Below are positions 7,701 through 16,822 of a DNA stretch of 64,000 bases, piece by piece. The translations under genes and the position numbers were made by a program. The DNA comes from Ruegeria lacuscaerulensis. Lineage in GTDB: Bacteria; Pseudomonadota; Alphaproteobacteria; Rhodobacterales; Rhodobacteraceae. Under the pieces are notes generated by a model that searched no databases, was not told the DNA's origin, and saw nothing but the letters and a program-made list of their open reading frames with translations. The stretch's first letter is position 1. Each line of letters opens with the position of its first letter. Location of the stretch: NCBI RefSeq assembly GCF_013033355.1, contig NZ_WQDY01000001.1, positions 620,001-684,000 of the forward strand, given 5' to 3'.

Positions 7701-8861
7701 ATGAGGAACGTGATCAAACGACTGGCGGCCGCCACCGCTTTGACGGCTGCAGCAACAATCGCAAATGCCGAGACGCAAGGTGTGAGCGATGATGAAATCG
7801 TCATCGGCTCGGTCAACGACCTGAGCGGCATTTTCGCCGCTGTGGGTGTTCCCGCAACCAAGGGCGCGAATGTGGTTTTTGACCGCGTGAATGCAGAAGG
7901 CGGCGTGCATGGTCGCAAAATCCGTTTCGTGGTCGAGGATAACGGGTACCAGATGCCGCGTGCGATGCAGGGCTATAACAAGCTGCTGAACCGCGACAAA
8001 GTGTTTGCTATGCTGCAATCGCTGGGCACACCCATGAACGTTGCTGGGTTCAAGCTATTAGACCCTAAAGGTATTCCCAATGTTGCGCCTTTGACCGCAG
8101 CGCGGCAGATGCTGCAGGAACCGATGGACAACAAATTCACGTCCTTCTCGACCTATTTCGACCAAAGCCGCGTGGGCGTGAAATACCTGGCCGAGAAATT
8201 CGGAGGGCAAAAGGTCTGCACCATGTATCTGCCAACCGATTTCGGTGAGGAAATTCTGGAAGGCAGCAAAGCCGGTGCCGAAGAGGCCGGGATCGCCTTC
8301 GCGGCGGAAACCACGCATAAGCCGGATGAAACGGATTTCGTTGGATCTTTAAGCAAGCTCAAGGAAGAAGGATGCAATATCGTCACCATGGCGCTGGGCG
8401 TACGGCAGGCGATCACCGTGGTTGGAACGGCCAAAAAGATGGGCTTGGCTGATATGAAGTTCCTCGGAACGTCCGCCAGCTTTCTGACCGTTGTGGCGCA
8501 GGTACCTGGTGGTGTGACAGACGGGTTCTATGCGGCCGCGTCCTGGCAAGATCTATGGGCGCGCGCGGATGAGCCTGCCCCGGCCGCCTTCATCGAAGAA
8601 TACAAAGCTGCGACCGGCGAAGACCCGGTTGGCTTTTCCATGCTGGGCTATTCGGCCGCCGAAATGATGGTCAAGGCGCTTGAGGCCGCCGGTCCCGACC
8701 TGACTCATGAGAGCTTTATCGCCGCAATGGAATCTCTGGACTATCAGGACGAGCTGGTTGGCAACCATATCAGCTACGGCCCCGATGATCACCAGGGCGC
8801 AGACTCGGTCTATGTGAGCGTTGTAGAGGACGGCGCATGGAAGATCGTCTACGAAGAGTGA
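7701..8861 (+). CDS. ABC transporter substrate-binding protein (Leu/Ile/Val-binding type)
   Basis: The periplasmic receptor for the importer, 386 residues. A Sec signal peptide spans residues 1-23, with likely cleavage after ANA. Mature protein starts ETQGVSDDEIVIGSVNDLSG, the standard opening of periplasmic-binding-protein type I lobes, and continues through AVGVPATKGANVVFDRVNAEGGVHGRKI with normal family length. GGGAGG precedes the ATG. It is the last gene of the operon and is followed by a strong terminator at 8885-8911. Ligand specificity is not readable; the operon's ligase argues for an organic acid, for example an aromatic or fatty acid derivative. Confidence 0.92.
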   Translation: MRNVIKRLAAATALTAAATIANAETQGVSDDEIVIGSVNDLSGIFAAVGVPATKGANVVFDRVNAEGGVHGRKIRFVVEDNGYQMPRAMQGYNKLLNRDKVFAMLQSLGTPMNVAGFKLLDPKGIPNVAPLTAARQMLQEPMDNKFTSFSTYFDQSRVGVKYLAEKFGGQKVCTMYLPTDFGEEILEGSKAGAEEAGIAFAAETTHKPDETDFVGSLSKLKEEGCNIVTMALGVRQAITVVGTAKKMGLADMKFLGTSASFLTVVAQVPGGVTDGFYAAASWQDLWARADEPAPAAFIEEYKAATGEDPVGFSMLGYSAAEMMVKALEAAGPDLTHESFIAAMESLDYQDELVGNHISYGPDDHQGADSVYVSVVEDGAWKIVYEE

Positions 8862-8884
8862 AACACCGGTAGATGTAAACCAAC

Positions 8885-8911
8885 AAAGGGCCCGCTCATG
8901 CGGGCCCTTTT
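8885..8911 (+). terminator. Rho-independent terminator of the ABC/ligase operon
   Basis: AAAGGGCCCGC and GCGGGCCCTTT form an 11-base perfect stem around a four-base loop (TCAT), ending in TTTT. It lies 24 bases after the binding-protein stop codon and defines the 3' end of the six-gene operon. The A-rich left arm may also allow termination from the other side. Confidence 0.88.
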
Positions 8912-9103
8912 CAAATAGTCGCCACACGTGGCGGGTGTTTCTCGCTCAACATCGACAGTCGAACCTTAGAGTTCCGTTGATCCCCTGATAGAGACCGAAC
9001 AAGAGCTTTTCCCAAAAGCCTGCAAGTTTTCCGAAAAATCAAACGCATGGGAATTCCCAAAATGGTAACACCCAATCTTTTCAACGCGTTTTTAGCGGAA
9101 TAA

Positions 9104-9180
<77 letters not shown>

Positions 9181-9246
9181 CTTGGCTGTTAGCTAACCTT
9201 GTTCCGATCCGGGTGCAACTGCAAATCTGCCCGGATAAGTCAGGTT

Positions 9247-10467
9247 TCACGCAAACAGATCATGCGCCAATTCCAGCGCGTCGATCAGTGTGTCGACCTC
9301 TTCTTTTGTGTTATAGAGGCCAAAGCTCGCCCGGCAGGTGGCAGTGACTCCGTAGAAATCCATCAACGGACCGGCGCAATGATGACCAGCGCGCACCGCG
9401 ACGCCTTTCTTGTCCAGAATGGTGGAAACATCATGCGCGTGCCCCGCCCCGTCCAGCGTAAAGCTGAAAATGGCGGCCTTGTCAGCACGGGTGCCCTGAA
9501 CCTGCAACCAGTTGAGCCCCGTCAGCCGCTCCATCGCGTAATCACGAATACCCGCTTCATGGGAGGCGATGTTCTCCATCCCCAAATCCATCATGTAGTC
9601 CAGCGCCACGCCCAACCCGATGGTTTGCACAATACCCGGCGTTCCGGCCTCGAATTTCATCGGTGGATCATTATAGATCACCTGATCCTTGCTGACCTCT
9701 TTGATCATGTCGCCGCCCCCGATGAAGGGACGCATCTCAGCCATACGTTCGGACTTGATGTAGATCGCACCGGACCCGGAGGGGCCATAGAGCTTGTGCC
9801 CGGTGATTGCGTAAAAGTCGCAACCGATGTCCTGAACATTGACCGGCATATGTACTGAACCCTGGCTGCCATCGACCAGAACCGGGACACCTTTGGCGTG
9901 CGCGCCTTGGGTGATCGCCTTTACATCAACCACAGTGCCCAAAACATTCGAACACTGAGTGACGGCGACCAGCTTGGTCTTGGGGCCAATAGCGTCAATG
10001 ACAGCCTGAGGGTCCAGCCCTCCGTCAGAATCCACATCAACCCATTTCAGCACAACGCCCTGCCGTTCCCGAAGAAAATGCCAAGGGACGATGTTGGCGT
10101 GGTGTTCCATCACGGAAAGCACGATCTCATCCCCCGCCTGTAGACGCGGCATCGCCCAACCATAAGCGACCAGATTGATGCCCTCGGTCGTACCCGAGTT
10201 CAGAACGATCTCATCCTCATCCGCCGCGCCCAGAAAGCGCGCAATGGTGCCGCGCACGGATTCGTATTTCTCAGTCGCCAGATTGGACAGATAGTGCAGT
10301 CCACGGTGTACGTTGGAATATTCCTCGGCATAGGCGCGCGACACGGCATCAATTACAACCTGCGGCTTCTGCGCCGATGCTCCGTTATCCAGATATGTCA
10401 GTGGCTTTCCGTTCACCTCTCGGGACAGGATCGGAAAGTCCGCACGGATTTTATGTACGTCATACAT
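9247..10467 (-). CDS. sufS: Cysteine desulfurase, SufS type
   Basis: A PLP enzyme of 406 residues that removes sulfur from cysteine for Fe-S cluster assembly by SufBCD. The protein begins MYDVHKIRADFPILSREVNG. The PLP lysine is in FYAITGHKLYGPSGSGAIY. The RAGHHCA stretch and the catalytic-cysteine motif TATCRASFG are both present, the latter matching the SufS (group II) pattern. ATG at 10467 is chosen because the longer frame to 10554 has a Cys/Ser-rich extension foreign to the family; GGGAAG precedes the ATG. It is last in the leftward isc/suf operon. No SufE or SufU partner is adjacent within the window. Confidence 0.95.
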   Translation of the reverse strand: MYDVHKIRADFPILSREVNGKPLTYLDNGASAQKPQVVIDAVSRAYAEEYSNVHRGLHYLSNLATEKYESVRGTIARFLGAADEDEIVLNSGTTEGINLVAYGWAMPRLQAGDEIVLSVMEHHANIVPWHFLRERQGVVLKWVDVDSDGGLDPQAVIDAIGPKTKLVAVTQCSNVLGTVVDVKAITQGAHAKGVPVLVDGSQGSVHMPVNVQDIGCDFYAITGHKLYGPSGSGAIYIKSERMAEMRPFIGGGDMIKEVSKDQVIYNDPPMKFEAGTPGIVQTIGLGVALDYMMDLGMENIASHEAGIRDYAMERLTGLNWLQVQGTRADKAAIFSFTLDGAGHAHDVSTILDKKGVAVRAGHHCAGPLMDFYGVTATCRASFGLYNTKEEVDTLIDALELAHDLFA

Positions 10468-10480
10468 GGTATTTTCTTCC

Positions 10481-11047
10481 CTAGACAGGGCCGCTGGGCA
10501 CCAACACGAGGACAAATGGGACTGCAACCAGTGCAGACAACACGATGACCCCAAAGGATTTTAAGATCGAACCGAACTTATGCGCTTCATTGATGAAATG
10601 GAGTGTGACGTAAAGGCTGATTATCAAAGTCGCCACCACAAACATCACCAGCAAGAAGGGCAACACCAACGAAACCACCAGCGTTAAGACCAGCGCTGCA
10701 ACCTGAAGGAACTGCAACCAGACCATCAGGATCATGAAGTCGTTGAACGTGGCCACCCCACCAAGAAAGCGTCCGATCACAAGAAACGCAACGATACTGA
10801 ACATCATTGCCCCGGCCGACCTCAGCAAACCCAGGACAATAGGCTCGGGTGGTAAGGCGATTTCACCTGGCGGCACCGGGACAAGCTGCTGGATACCAAC
10901 CTGGCCCAAGCTGTTCATCACAATAGCCAGGAAAAATGCCAGCCAAAGAACCTCGCGCCCCGGCTGCAAAGCCAGTAATCGCCGCGCGGCATCAGAAGGC
11001 TTGGTCACTGTTAGAACAGCTAGGTTTAGTACGGACTGAACTGTCAT
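10481..11047 (-). CDS. YIP1-family integral membrane protein
   Basis: A 188-residue protein with about five hydrophobic helices. It starts TVQSVLNLAVLTVTKPSDAARRLLAL, a soluble N-terminal segment with the P-x-x-A-x-R-L pattern common in bacterial Yip1-domain proteins, followed by helices starting near VLWLAFFLAIVMNSL. Function unknown. ATG at 11047 overlaps the upstream gene's stop as ATGA, so it is translationally coupled; the longer frame to 11092 lies inside that gene. It stands between sufD and sufS in the isc/suf operon together with a second YIP1 gene, which suggests a conserved but unexplained link with Fe-S assembly, perhaps at the membrane. Confidence 0.8.
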   Translation of the reverse strand: MTVQSVLNLAVLTVTKPSDAARRLLALQPGREVLWLAFFLAIVMNSLGQVGIQQLVPVPPGEIALPPEPIVLGLLRSAGAMMFSIVAFLVIGRFLGGVATFNDFMILMVWLQFLQVAALVLTLVVSLVLPFLLVMFVVATLIISLYVTLHFINEAHKFGSILKSFGVIVLSALVAVPFVLVLVPSGPV

Positions 11048-11529
11048 TGCGACACCCTCTGCGCCTGTCTGAGGCCCGAGAGCCAGAACCACAGAAAGAC
11101 CACAAACCAGATCAATCCAACACCCGTCAATGCCGGACCCGGCCCGATAAAGCCTGCCACAAGGCCATTCAGCAACACCAAAGGTGTCGACGACAAAAGC
11201 GCCCAGAACAGCGCCACCCGGGCGCCATAGGCTGATCCCTTGCCTCCGACCAGCCGTGCTGCGCCATATGACACAAAGGCCAATGCGTAGAAAAACAGCG
11301 GCAGGATGATGACAGTGCCCAAAAGCGCACCGCCCATAAGCATGTTCAACTCAAGACCTTCAAGATGCGCGCGGCGGGACAAACTGGGTAGTTGTGCGAT
11401 GAACGCGACCACACAAAACGCCATCACAAAGACCAAAGCCCGATCTTCGCGCTGTCCCAGTTCAAGAAGCCGGCGCACAACGCGCCCCGGCCCCCGATAC
11501 GTGGCCACTATATCCGACGTTACCGGCAT
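11044..11529 (-). CDS. YIP1-family integral membrane protein, second copy
   Basis: A 161-residue protein with four or five hydrophobic helices and the N-terminal pattern SDIVATYRGPGRVVRRLLELGQREDRAL, which parallels the neighbouring YIP1 protein. The two may be subunits of one membrane complex that arose by duplication. Its start codon shares one base with the sufD stop, and its stop overlaps the next YIP1 start (ATGA), so sufD and both YIP1 genes form a coupled string. No charged catalytic motif is seen. Assignment rests on hydropathy, the N-terminal pattern and context. Confidence 0.72.
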   Translation of the reverse strand: MPVTSDIVATYRGPGRVVRRLLELGQREDRALVFVMAFCVVAFIAQLPSLSRRAHLEGLELNMLMGGALLGTVIILPLFFYALAFVSYGAARLVGGKGSAYGARVALFWALLSSTPLVLLNGLVAGFIGPGPALTGVGLIWFVVFLWFWLSGLRQAQRVSQ

Positions 11530-12809
11530 TAGCTGTGCCGCGACATCCAGCCTTCAAGGCGATCGACAATGGCCTGCGACAGGGCATCGTCCTCGATCTC
11601 ATCCACGGCCTCGGCCAGAAACGCCAGCGTCAGCATGTTGGTTGCCTCCTTGGTCGGAACCCCGCGCGAGCGCAGATAGAACAGCGCCGTTTCATCAATC
11701 GCACCTGAGGTCGAGCCGTGCGAACACGCCACGTCATCCGCATAGATCTCAAGCTCGGGCTTGGCGAGGAATTGACTGTCGTCATCCAACAGTAGAGACT
11801 GGCTGATCTGATAACCATCGGTCTTCTGAGCGCCCTCCTTCACAAGGATCTTGCCCTGGAACACACCTGTCGCGCCGTTGCGCAGCACTTTCTTGAACAC
11901 CTGACGGCTTTCACAATTCACAGCGTCATGAGTGATGAAGACGGTATCGTCGTGATGGAAATCGCCGTCACCAACGCACGCACCGGCAACATGGGCTACC
12001 GCATCGTCTCCGGTCAGCTCGACCACCTGTTCGTTGCGCGTCAGCACGCCATTCACAGTCAGGGTGAAGGATTTGTAGACCGATTCCTGCCCCAGACGCG
12101 TGAACATGTGGGTCGCGGCACGACGCTCGTGATCCCGGCCTTGCGCCCGCACGTGATGCAACACCCCACCATCGGCAATGTCGATCTCCATGCATTTGTT
12201 GAAACGCGAAGCCGCAGGGCCGTTTTCAAGGATCGTCACCTCGGCACCGCTTTCGACACGGATGATATGGTGCAGCATCGCGTCCGAGGTTTCAGAGGCA
12301 TGGCGATAGATAAAGCTGATCGGCTTGGACGGTTTGCCCGAGACATGGATCGCGATCCCATCCGCCGCGAAGGCCGTATTCAACGCCGCCAGAGGACGTT
12401 GCACAGGCGATTGACCACGCGCTTCAAGCACGCCGTACAGCTCTTTCGCCCAATGAATATCCTTGAAACAGATATCCTCGATCCGATCGATAGTGACACC
12501 TTCCAGCGTCAAATCATCAGACTGTTCGGGGCTGAAAACACCATCAACGAAAACGATCTTCAAACGGTCCAGATCGGCGAACAGCATGGCCTCATCCGGG
12601 TCGAACAGCGCGGCCCGAGGGGCCTCGGGCGCTACCAGCGTATCCGGGCGGGTGTATTTCCAATACTCATCCCGGCGACCGGGCAGACCCATTTCCAGCA
12701 CACGGGCCAGCGCGTCTTCGCGCGCGGCTCGAGTGCAACCGGCGTCGGGCATGACCAGATTGGCCAGCCGCGCCTCGGTTGCGGTTTGTTTCACTTCGGG
12801 CAATGCCAT
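11529..12809 (-). CDS. sufD: Fe-S cluster assembly protein SufD
   Basis: A 426-residue SufB/SufD-family protein. The C-terminal beta-helix core is clear, from GVFQGKILVKEGAQKTDGYQISQSLLLDDDSQFLAKPELEIYADDVACSHGSTSGAIDETALFYLRSRG to the helical end AFLAEAVDEIEDDAL. The CSHGSTSG histidine is the conserved SufD residue at the SufB interface. With SufB and SufC it forms the cytosolic SufBC2D scaffold on which clusters are built. Start and stop codons overlap with sufC (TGATG) and the first YIP1 gene, consistent with coupled translation. Confidence 0.95.
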   Translation of the reverse strand: MALPEVKQTATEARLANLVMPDAGCTRAAREDALARVLEMGLPGRRDEYWKYTRPDTLVAPEAPRAALFDPDEAMLFADLDRLKIVFVDGVFSPEQSDDLTLEGVTIDRIEDICFKDIHWAKELYGVLEARGQSPVQRPLAALNTAFAADGIAIHVSGKPSKPISFIYRHASETSDAMLHHIIRVESGAEVTILENGPAASRFNKCMEIDIADGGVLHHVRAQGRDHERRAATHMFTRLGQESVYKSFTLTVNGVLTRNEQVVELTGDDAVAHVAGACVGDGDFHHDDTVFITHDAVNCESRQVFKKVLRNGATGVFQGKILVKEGAQKTDGYQISQSLLLDDDSQFLAKPELEIYADDVACSHGSTSGAIDETALFYLRSRGVPTKEATNMLTLAFLAEAVDEIEDDALSQAIVDRLEGWMSRHS

Positions 12810-13564
12810 CAGTTCACCTCGGCCAGAATGTCTGCGTAACCGTTGTTTTCAACCTCCAGCGCCAGATCGGGGCCACCGGTTTTGACGATCTTGCCGTCCG
12901 CCATGATGTGCACAACGTCCGGTTTGATGTGATCCAACAAACGCTGATAGTGCGTGATCACCAGGAACCCACGTCCCTCGTCGCGCAACGCGTTCACACC
13001 CTCGGCCACCAGCTTCATCGCGTCCACATCCAGACCCGAGTCGGTTTCGTCCAAGATGCACATCTTGGGTTCGAGCATCGCCATTTGCAGGATCTCGTTG
13101 CGCTTTTTCTCTCCGCCCGAGAAGCCAACATTGACAGGGCGTTTCAGCATGTCTGCGTCGATCTTCAGCGACTTGGCCTTGGCGCGGACTTCTTTCAGGA
13201 AGTCAGCCGCCGACAGCTCATCCTCGCCGCGCGCCTTGCGCTGGGCATTCACGGCGGTGCGCAGGAAGGTCATGTTGCCCACGCCCGGAATTTCGACCGG
13301 GTATTGGAACGCCAGAAAGACACCAGCGGCGGCGCGCTCTTCCGGTTCCATCTCCAGCAGATCTTCGCCGTCCAGAGTCGCCGACCCATCGGTCACTTCA
13401 TACCCGTCGCGCCCCGAAAGCACATAGCTGAGCGTCGACTTGCCCGAGCCATTCGGCCCCATGATCGCGTGCACCTTACCGTCCTCGACCGTCAGATCGA
13501 CACCTTTGAGGATTTGCTTTTCTTCTTCCTCAAGCTTCACGTGCAGGTTCTTGATTTCAAGCAT
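12809..13564 (-). CDS. sufC: Fe-S cluster assembly ATPase SufC
   Basis: The ABC-type ATPase of the SufBC2D scaffold, 251 residues. Walker A is GPNGSGKST near residue 36, the Q-loop lies in VFLAFQYPVEIPGV, the signature region reads VGFSGGEKKRNEILQMA, and Walker B is CILDETDSGLDVDA with H-loop residue in VITHYQRLL. The SGGEKKRNE form and lack of a membrane partner distinguish SufC from transport ATPases. ATP binding is thought to rearrange SufB and SufD so that the cluster site opens. It is separated from sufB by a 71-base gap, the only notable gap among the suf genes. Confidence 0.96.
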   Translation of the reverse strand: MLEIKNLHVKLEEEEKQILKGVDLTVEDGKVHAIMGPNGSGKSTLSYVLSGRDGYEVTDGSATLDGEDLLEMEPEERAAAGVFLAFQYPVEIPGVGNMTFLRTAVNAQRKARGEDELSAADFLKEVRAKAKSLKIDADMLKRPVNVGFSGGEKKRNEILQMAMLEPKMCILDETDSGLDVDAMKLVAEGVNALRDEGRGFLVITHYQRLLDHIKPDVVHIMADGKIVKTGGPDLALEVENNGYADILAEVN

Positions 13565-13635
13565 TTTTTACCCTTTTGCGTAGCGCAAGGGACCGCGCGG
13601 CCCCGATATTTTGTGAATTTCGAAATGATGCGGCT

Positions 13636-15156
13636 TTAGCCGACCGAACCCTCAAGGCTGATCGCAACAAGCTGTTGTGCTTCCATGGCAAACTCCATCG
13701 GCAACGCCTGCAACACGTCCTTGCAGAACCCGTTTACCACCAGCGCCACGGCCTCTTCCTCGTCCATACCGCGCTGTCGGCAGTAAAACAGCTGATCGTC
13801 ATCCACCTTGGACGTCGTCGCCTCATGCTCCACACGGGACGAGTTGTTCTTGACCTCGATGTAAGGCACCGTATGCGCCCCGCATTTGTCGCCGATCAGC
13901 AAGCTGTCACACTGGGTATAATTGCGGCTGTCCTTGGCCTTTGGATGCATTGAGACCAGACCGCGATAGGTGTTCTGCGCCTTACCCGCGCTGATCCCCT
14001 TGGAAACGATGCGCGACTTGGTGTTCTTGCCCAGATGAACCATCTTCGTGCCGGTGTCGGCTTGCTGATAGTTGTTGGCGATGGCGATCGAATAGAACTC
14101 GCCCTGGCTTTCTTCGCCCCGAAGAATACACGACGGGTATTTCCAGGTTACAGCCGAACCGGTCTCGACCTGCGTCCACATCACCTTGGACCGATCGCCC
14201 CGGCAATCGGCGCGTTTGGTCACAAAGTTATAGATGCCACCCTTGCCATTCTCATCACCGGGGAACCAGTTCTGAACCGTCGAGTACTTCACCTCGGCGT
14301 CTTCTTCGATAATGATCTCGACCACAGCCGCGTGCAGCTGTGCGGTATCGCGCTGGGGTGCGGTGCAGCCTTCCAGATAGGACACATACGAGCCCTTATC
14401 GGCAATGATCAGCGTGCGTTCAAATTGGCCTGTGTTCTCCGCGTTGATACGGAAATAGGTGCTCAACTCCATCGGGCAGCGCACGCCCGGCGGGATGTAA
14501 ACGAACGAGCCATCCGAGAACACGGCTGAGTTCAGAGTGGCATAAAAGTTGTCTGAGACCGGAACGACCGATCCCAGATACTTCTTGACCAGTTCGGGAT
14601 GCTCGCGGATCGCCTCAGAGATCGAGCAGAAAATAACGCCGGCTTGTTTCAGCTCTTTCTGAAACGTGGTGCCAACAGAAACCGAGTCGAACACCGCGTC
14701 CACGGCAACCTTGCGACCCTCAGCCGGGGCATCCTCGGCACCTTCGACACCCGCCAAAATCATCTGTTCTTTCAGAGGGATACCTAGCTTTTCGTAAGTA
14801 GCCAGCAGCTTAGGATCGACTTCATCCAAAGACTTGGGCTTTTCCTCCATCGACTTGGGACGGGCATAGTAGTACTGGTCCTGAAAATCGATCTTGGGAT
14901 AGCTGACCATCGCCCAGTTCGGCTCATCCATCTGAGTCCAGCGCTCGAACGCGGCCAAACGCCATTCGGTCATCCACTCGGGCTCTTCGTTCTTTTCCGA
15001 GATCAGGCGGACGATATCAGGGTTCACGCCCTTGGGCGCGTATTCCATCTCGATATCGGTTTCCCAGCCGTATTTATAGGTTCCGACCTCGCGTACCGCA
15101 TCCACGGTTTCCTGATCGACACCCTCTTTTACCTGGGTCTGGTCCAAAGCGGCCAT
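13636..15156 (-). CDS. sufB: Fe-S cluster scaffold protein SufB
   Basis: The scaffold subunit, 506 residues, close to the alphaproteobacterial norm. It starts [20 protein letters not shown] and contains the SufB signature series: [54 protein letters not shown], and near the C-terminus [41 protein letters not shown]. The EGCTAP cysteine and the [10 protein letters not shown]...RG region are those implicated in receiving sulfur and holding the nascent cluster. It follows the first cysteine desulfurase gene by 18 bases. Confidence 0.96.
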   Translation of the reverse strand: MAALDQTQVKEGVDQETVDAVREVGTYKYGWETDIEMEYAPKGVNPDIVRLISEKNEEPEWMTEWRLAAFERWTQMDEPNWAMVSYPKIDFQDQYYYARPKSMEEKPKSLDEVDPKLLATYEKLGIPLKEQMILAGVEGAEDAPAEGRKVAVDAVFDSVSVGTTFQKELKQAGVIFCSISEAIREHPELVKKYLGSVVPVSDNFYATLNSAVFSDGSFVYIPPGVRCPMELSTYFRINAENTGQFERTLIIADKGSYVSYLEGCTAPQRDTAQLHAAVVEIIIEEDAEVKYSTVQNWFPGDENGKGGIYNFVTKRADCRGDRSKVMWTQVETGSAVTWKYPSCILRGEESQGEFYSIAIANNYQQADTGTKMVHLGKNTKSRIVSKGISAGKAQNTYRGLVSMHPKAKDSRNYTQCDSLLIGDKCGAHTVPYIEVKNNSSRVEHEATTSKVDDDQLFYCRQRGMDEEEAVALVVNGFCKDVLQALPMEFAMEAQQLVAISLEGSVG

Positions 15157-15174
15157 AAGACACCCTCCGTCTGA

Positions 15175-16218
15175 TCACGCGGCCCGCGCGCGATGCTTTT
15201 TCTCTTTTTCAAGCCACGTTTCAGCGAAACGCAGCACATCTTCTTCCGTTGTCGCAGGCCCCAGCGAGACGCGAATTGCGCTGGCAGCTGTGACCTCGTC
15301 AAATCCCATCGCGGTCAGTACCGCACTTGCGCGTACCTTGCCGCTGGAGCAGGCCGAACCTGCGCTAATCGCAAATCCAGCCAGATCCATCTGCATGACC
15401 TGCGTCTCACCCTTCCAACCGGGCGTGGCGAAGCACAGAGTGTTCGGCAGGCGTTCCTGATCTTTCCCGACAAAAATAGTAGATTTAGAACCGGCCTCAA
15501 GGGCCTTTTCTAGAATATTTCTAAATTCTTTGACCTGCTCCCAAACACCATTGGACAGATCGCGCGCGGCCGCTTCAGCTGCGGCCCCTAACCCTACGAT
15601 TCCACTAACATTTTCTGTCCCGGAGCGACGTCCCATTTCCTGACCGCCACCCTTGATCCGGGCGGGCAAATCCGTGCCGCGCTTCATCACAACCGCGCCA
15701 ACGCCTTTTGGACCGCCAAGCTTATGGGCCGAGATCAATGCCATCTGGGCATCCAGCCAGTTGAACGCGATTGGTAATTTTCCAAACGCCTGAGTCGCAT
15801 CGGTCACCGCCAACCCTGCTGGCAATGATTGAACGATACCCGTCTCGGAATTCGCGTATTGCAGCGTCGATTGGTCCGGCGCTGAAACCGCAACCATACC
15901 TTCTTTCGACACGCTCAAATCTTCCACTGTCCACGCGCGGACCGCATCATGTTCGATTGCAGCCCCATGCAGGCCCCGCCCCTCTAGTGTCAGCGCAGCC
16001 CCTTCGGTCGAACCCGAAGTAAACACGACATCAGCCCCTTCGGCCCCAAAGGCAGCCGCAATCTGTGCTCTTGCGCGCTCGACAAGCGCCTTAGCTGCGC
16101 GCCCTTCAGCGTGGACCGAGGATGGATTGCCGCAAATCTCCATTGCGGAGATCATCGCCTCGCGAGCCTCTGGACGCAGAGGTGTGGTGGCATTGTGATC
16201 CAGGTAAATACGATTCAC
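15175..16218 (-). CDS. Cysteine desulfurase, IscS/NifS type (short)
   Basis: A group I PLP-dependent cysteine desulfurase, 347 residues against about 400 for E. coli IscS. It starts NRIYLDHNATTPLRPEAREAM, has the PLP lysine in ISAHKLGGPKGVGA and the flexible-loop cysteine in ISAGSACSSGKVRAS, the group I pattern, unlike the ATCRAS motif of SufS at the other end of this operon. The gene follows iscR with a 48-base gap and precedes sufB. Which of the two desulfurases feeds SufBCD cannot be read from sequence; this one could also serve tRNA thiolation or other sulfur acceptors. Confidence 0.92.
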   Translation of the reverse strand: MNRIYLDHNATTPLRPEAREAMISAMEICGNPSSVHAEGRAAKALVERARAQIAAAFGAEGADVVFTSGSTEGAALTLEGRGLHGAAIEHDAVRAWTVEDLSVSKEGMVAVSAPDQSTLQYANSETGIVQSLPAGLAVTDATQAFGKLPIAFNWLDAQMALISAHKLGGPKGVGAVVMKRGTDLPARIKGGGQEMGRRSGTENVSGIVGLGAAAEAAARDLSNGVWEQVKEFRNILEKALEAGSKSTIFVGKDQERLPNTLCFATPGWKGETQVMQMDLAGFAISAGSACSSGKVRASAVLTAMGFDEVTAASAIRVSLGPATTEEDVLRFAETWLEKEKKHRARAA

Positions 16219-16266
16219 AGATTCACCTTTTCAGAGCGCAGAAGTTCGATTTCAGCAAATGCCATC

Positions 16267-16725
16267 CTATTCGTCCACAACTGCAAAAAGGCTGGGTACG
16301 GCCGGACAAGGTGCCAGGTCATTCTTGATCACGTCCGAAAGGCGCGTTTGATGCAAGAACACATACACATGGGCGCTCAGGCCCTCCCATAGACGATTGG
16401 TTAGGGATTGCGCCCGGCTGCCGGACAAAGCTCCAGTTGCGCCAGCGCCTTTTTGTAAAGCATCGACTGTTTCATCAACGGCAGCCAAAATCTCAACAAC
16501 GCGAATCTCGGACGCTGGACGGGCAAGGCGATAACCACCACCCGGCCCCCGAACCGAAGACACCAGCTCGGCCCTGCGTAGCTTGACGAACAACTGCTCG
16601 AGGTAAGGCAGAGAAATGTCTTGCCGTGCTGAAATCTCGCTGAGTGTCACCAGCCCGTCCGAGGGCTGAAGGGCGATATCGGCTAGAGCCACCATCGCAT
16701 AACGACCCTTGGTCGACAGCTTCAT
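16267..16725 (-). CDS. iscR: Rrf2-family transcriptional regulator IscR, lacking cluster cysteines
   Basis: A 152-residue Rrf2 winged-helix regulator at the head of the isc/suf operon, expected to repress it when clusters are plentiful. The N-terminus KLSTKGRYAMVALADIAL and HTH region ISLPYLEQLFVKLRRAELVSSVRGPGGGYRLAR match IscR closely. The usual three-cysteine ligand region is present by alignment (ALQKGAGATGALSGSRAQSLTNRLWEGL) but contains no cysteine. The only cysteine is Cys140, near the C-terminus (LAPCPAV). Rhodobacterales IscR with reduced cysteine content has been described in R. sphaeroides. The start at 16725 follows GAGGG by seven bases; upstream in-frame ATGs give a Cys/Ala-rich extension without family support. 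Confidence 0.9.
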   Translation of the reverse strand: MKLSTKGRYAMVALADIALQPSDGLVTLSEISARQDISLPYLEQLFVKLRRAELVSSVRGPGGGYRLARPASEIRVVEILAAVDETVDALQKGAGATGALSGSRAQSLTNRLWEGLSAHVYVFLHQTRLSDVIKNDLAPCPAVPSLFAVVDE

Positions 16726-16822
16726 TTGCATTCCCTCATGGCAGTTTACGCGCGAAATCATTGACGCCGCCGCTGCCAGTGCGTATCTCCGACAAGCAGC
16801 GCTCATGCGCCCAGTATCACAA

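Noticed and set aside
12779..13639. 286-residue forward open frame opposite sufC
   Set aside because: It is antisense to sufC, a clear ATPase; the frame is a by-product of high GC.
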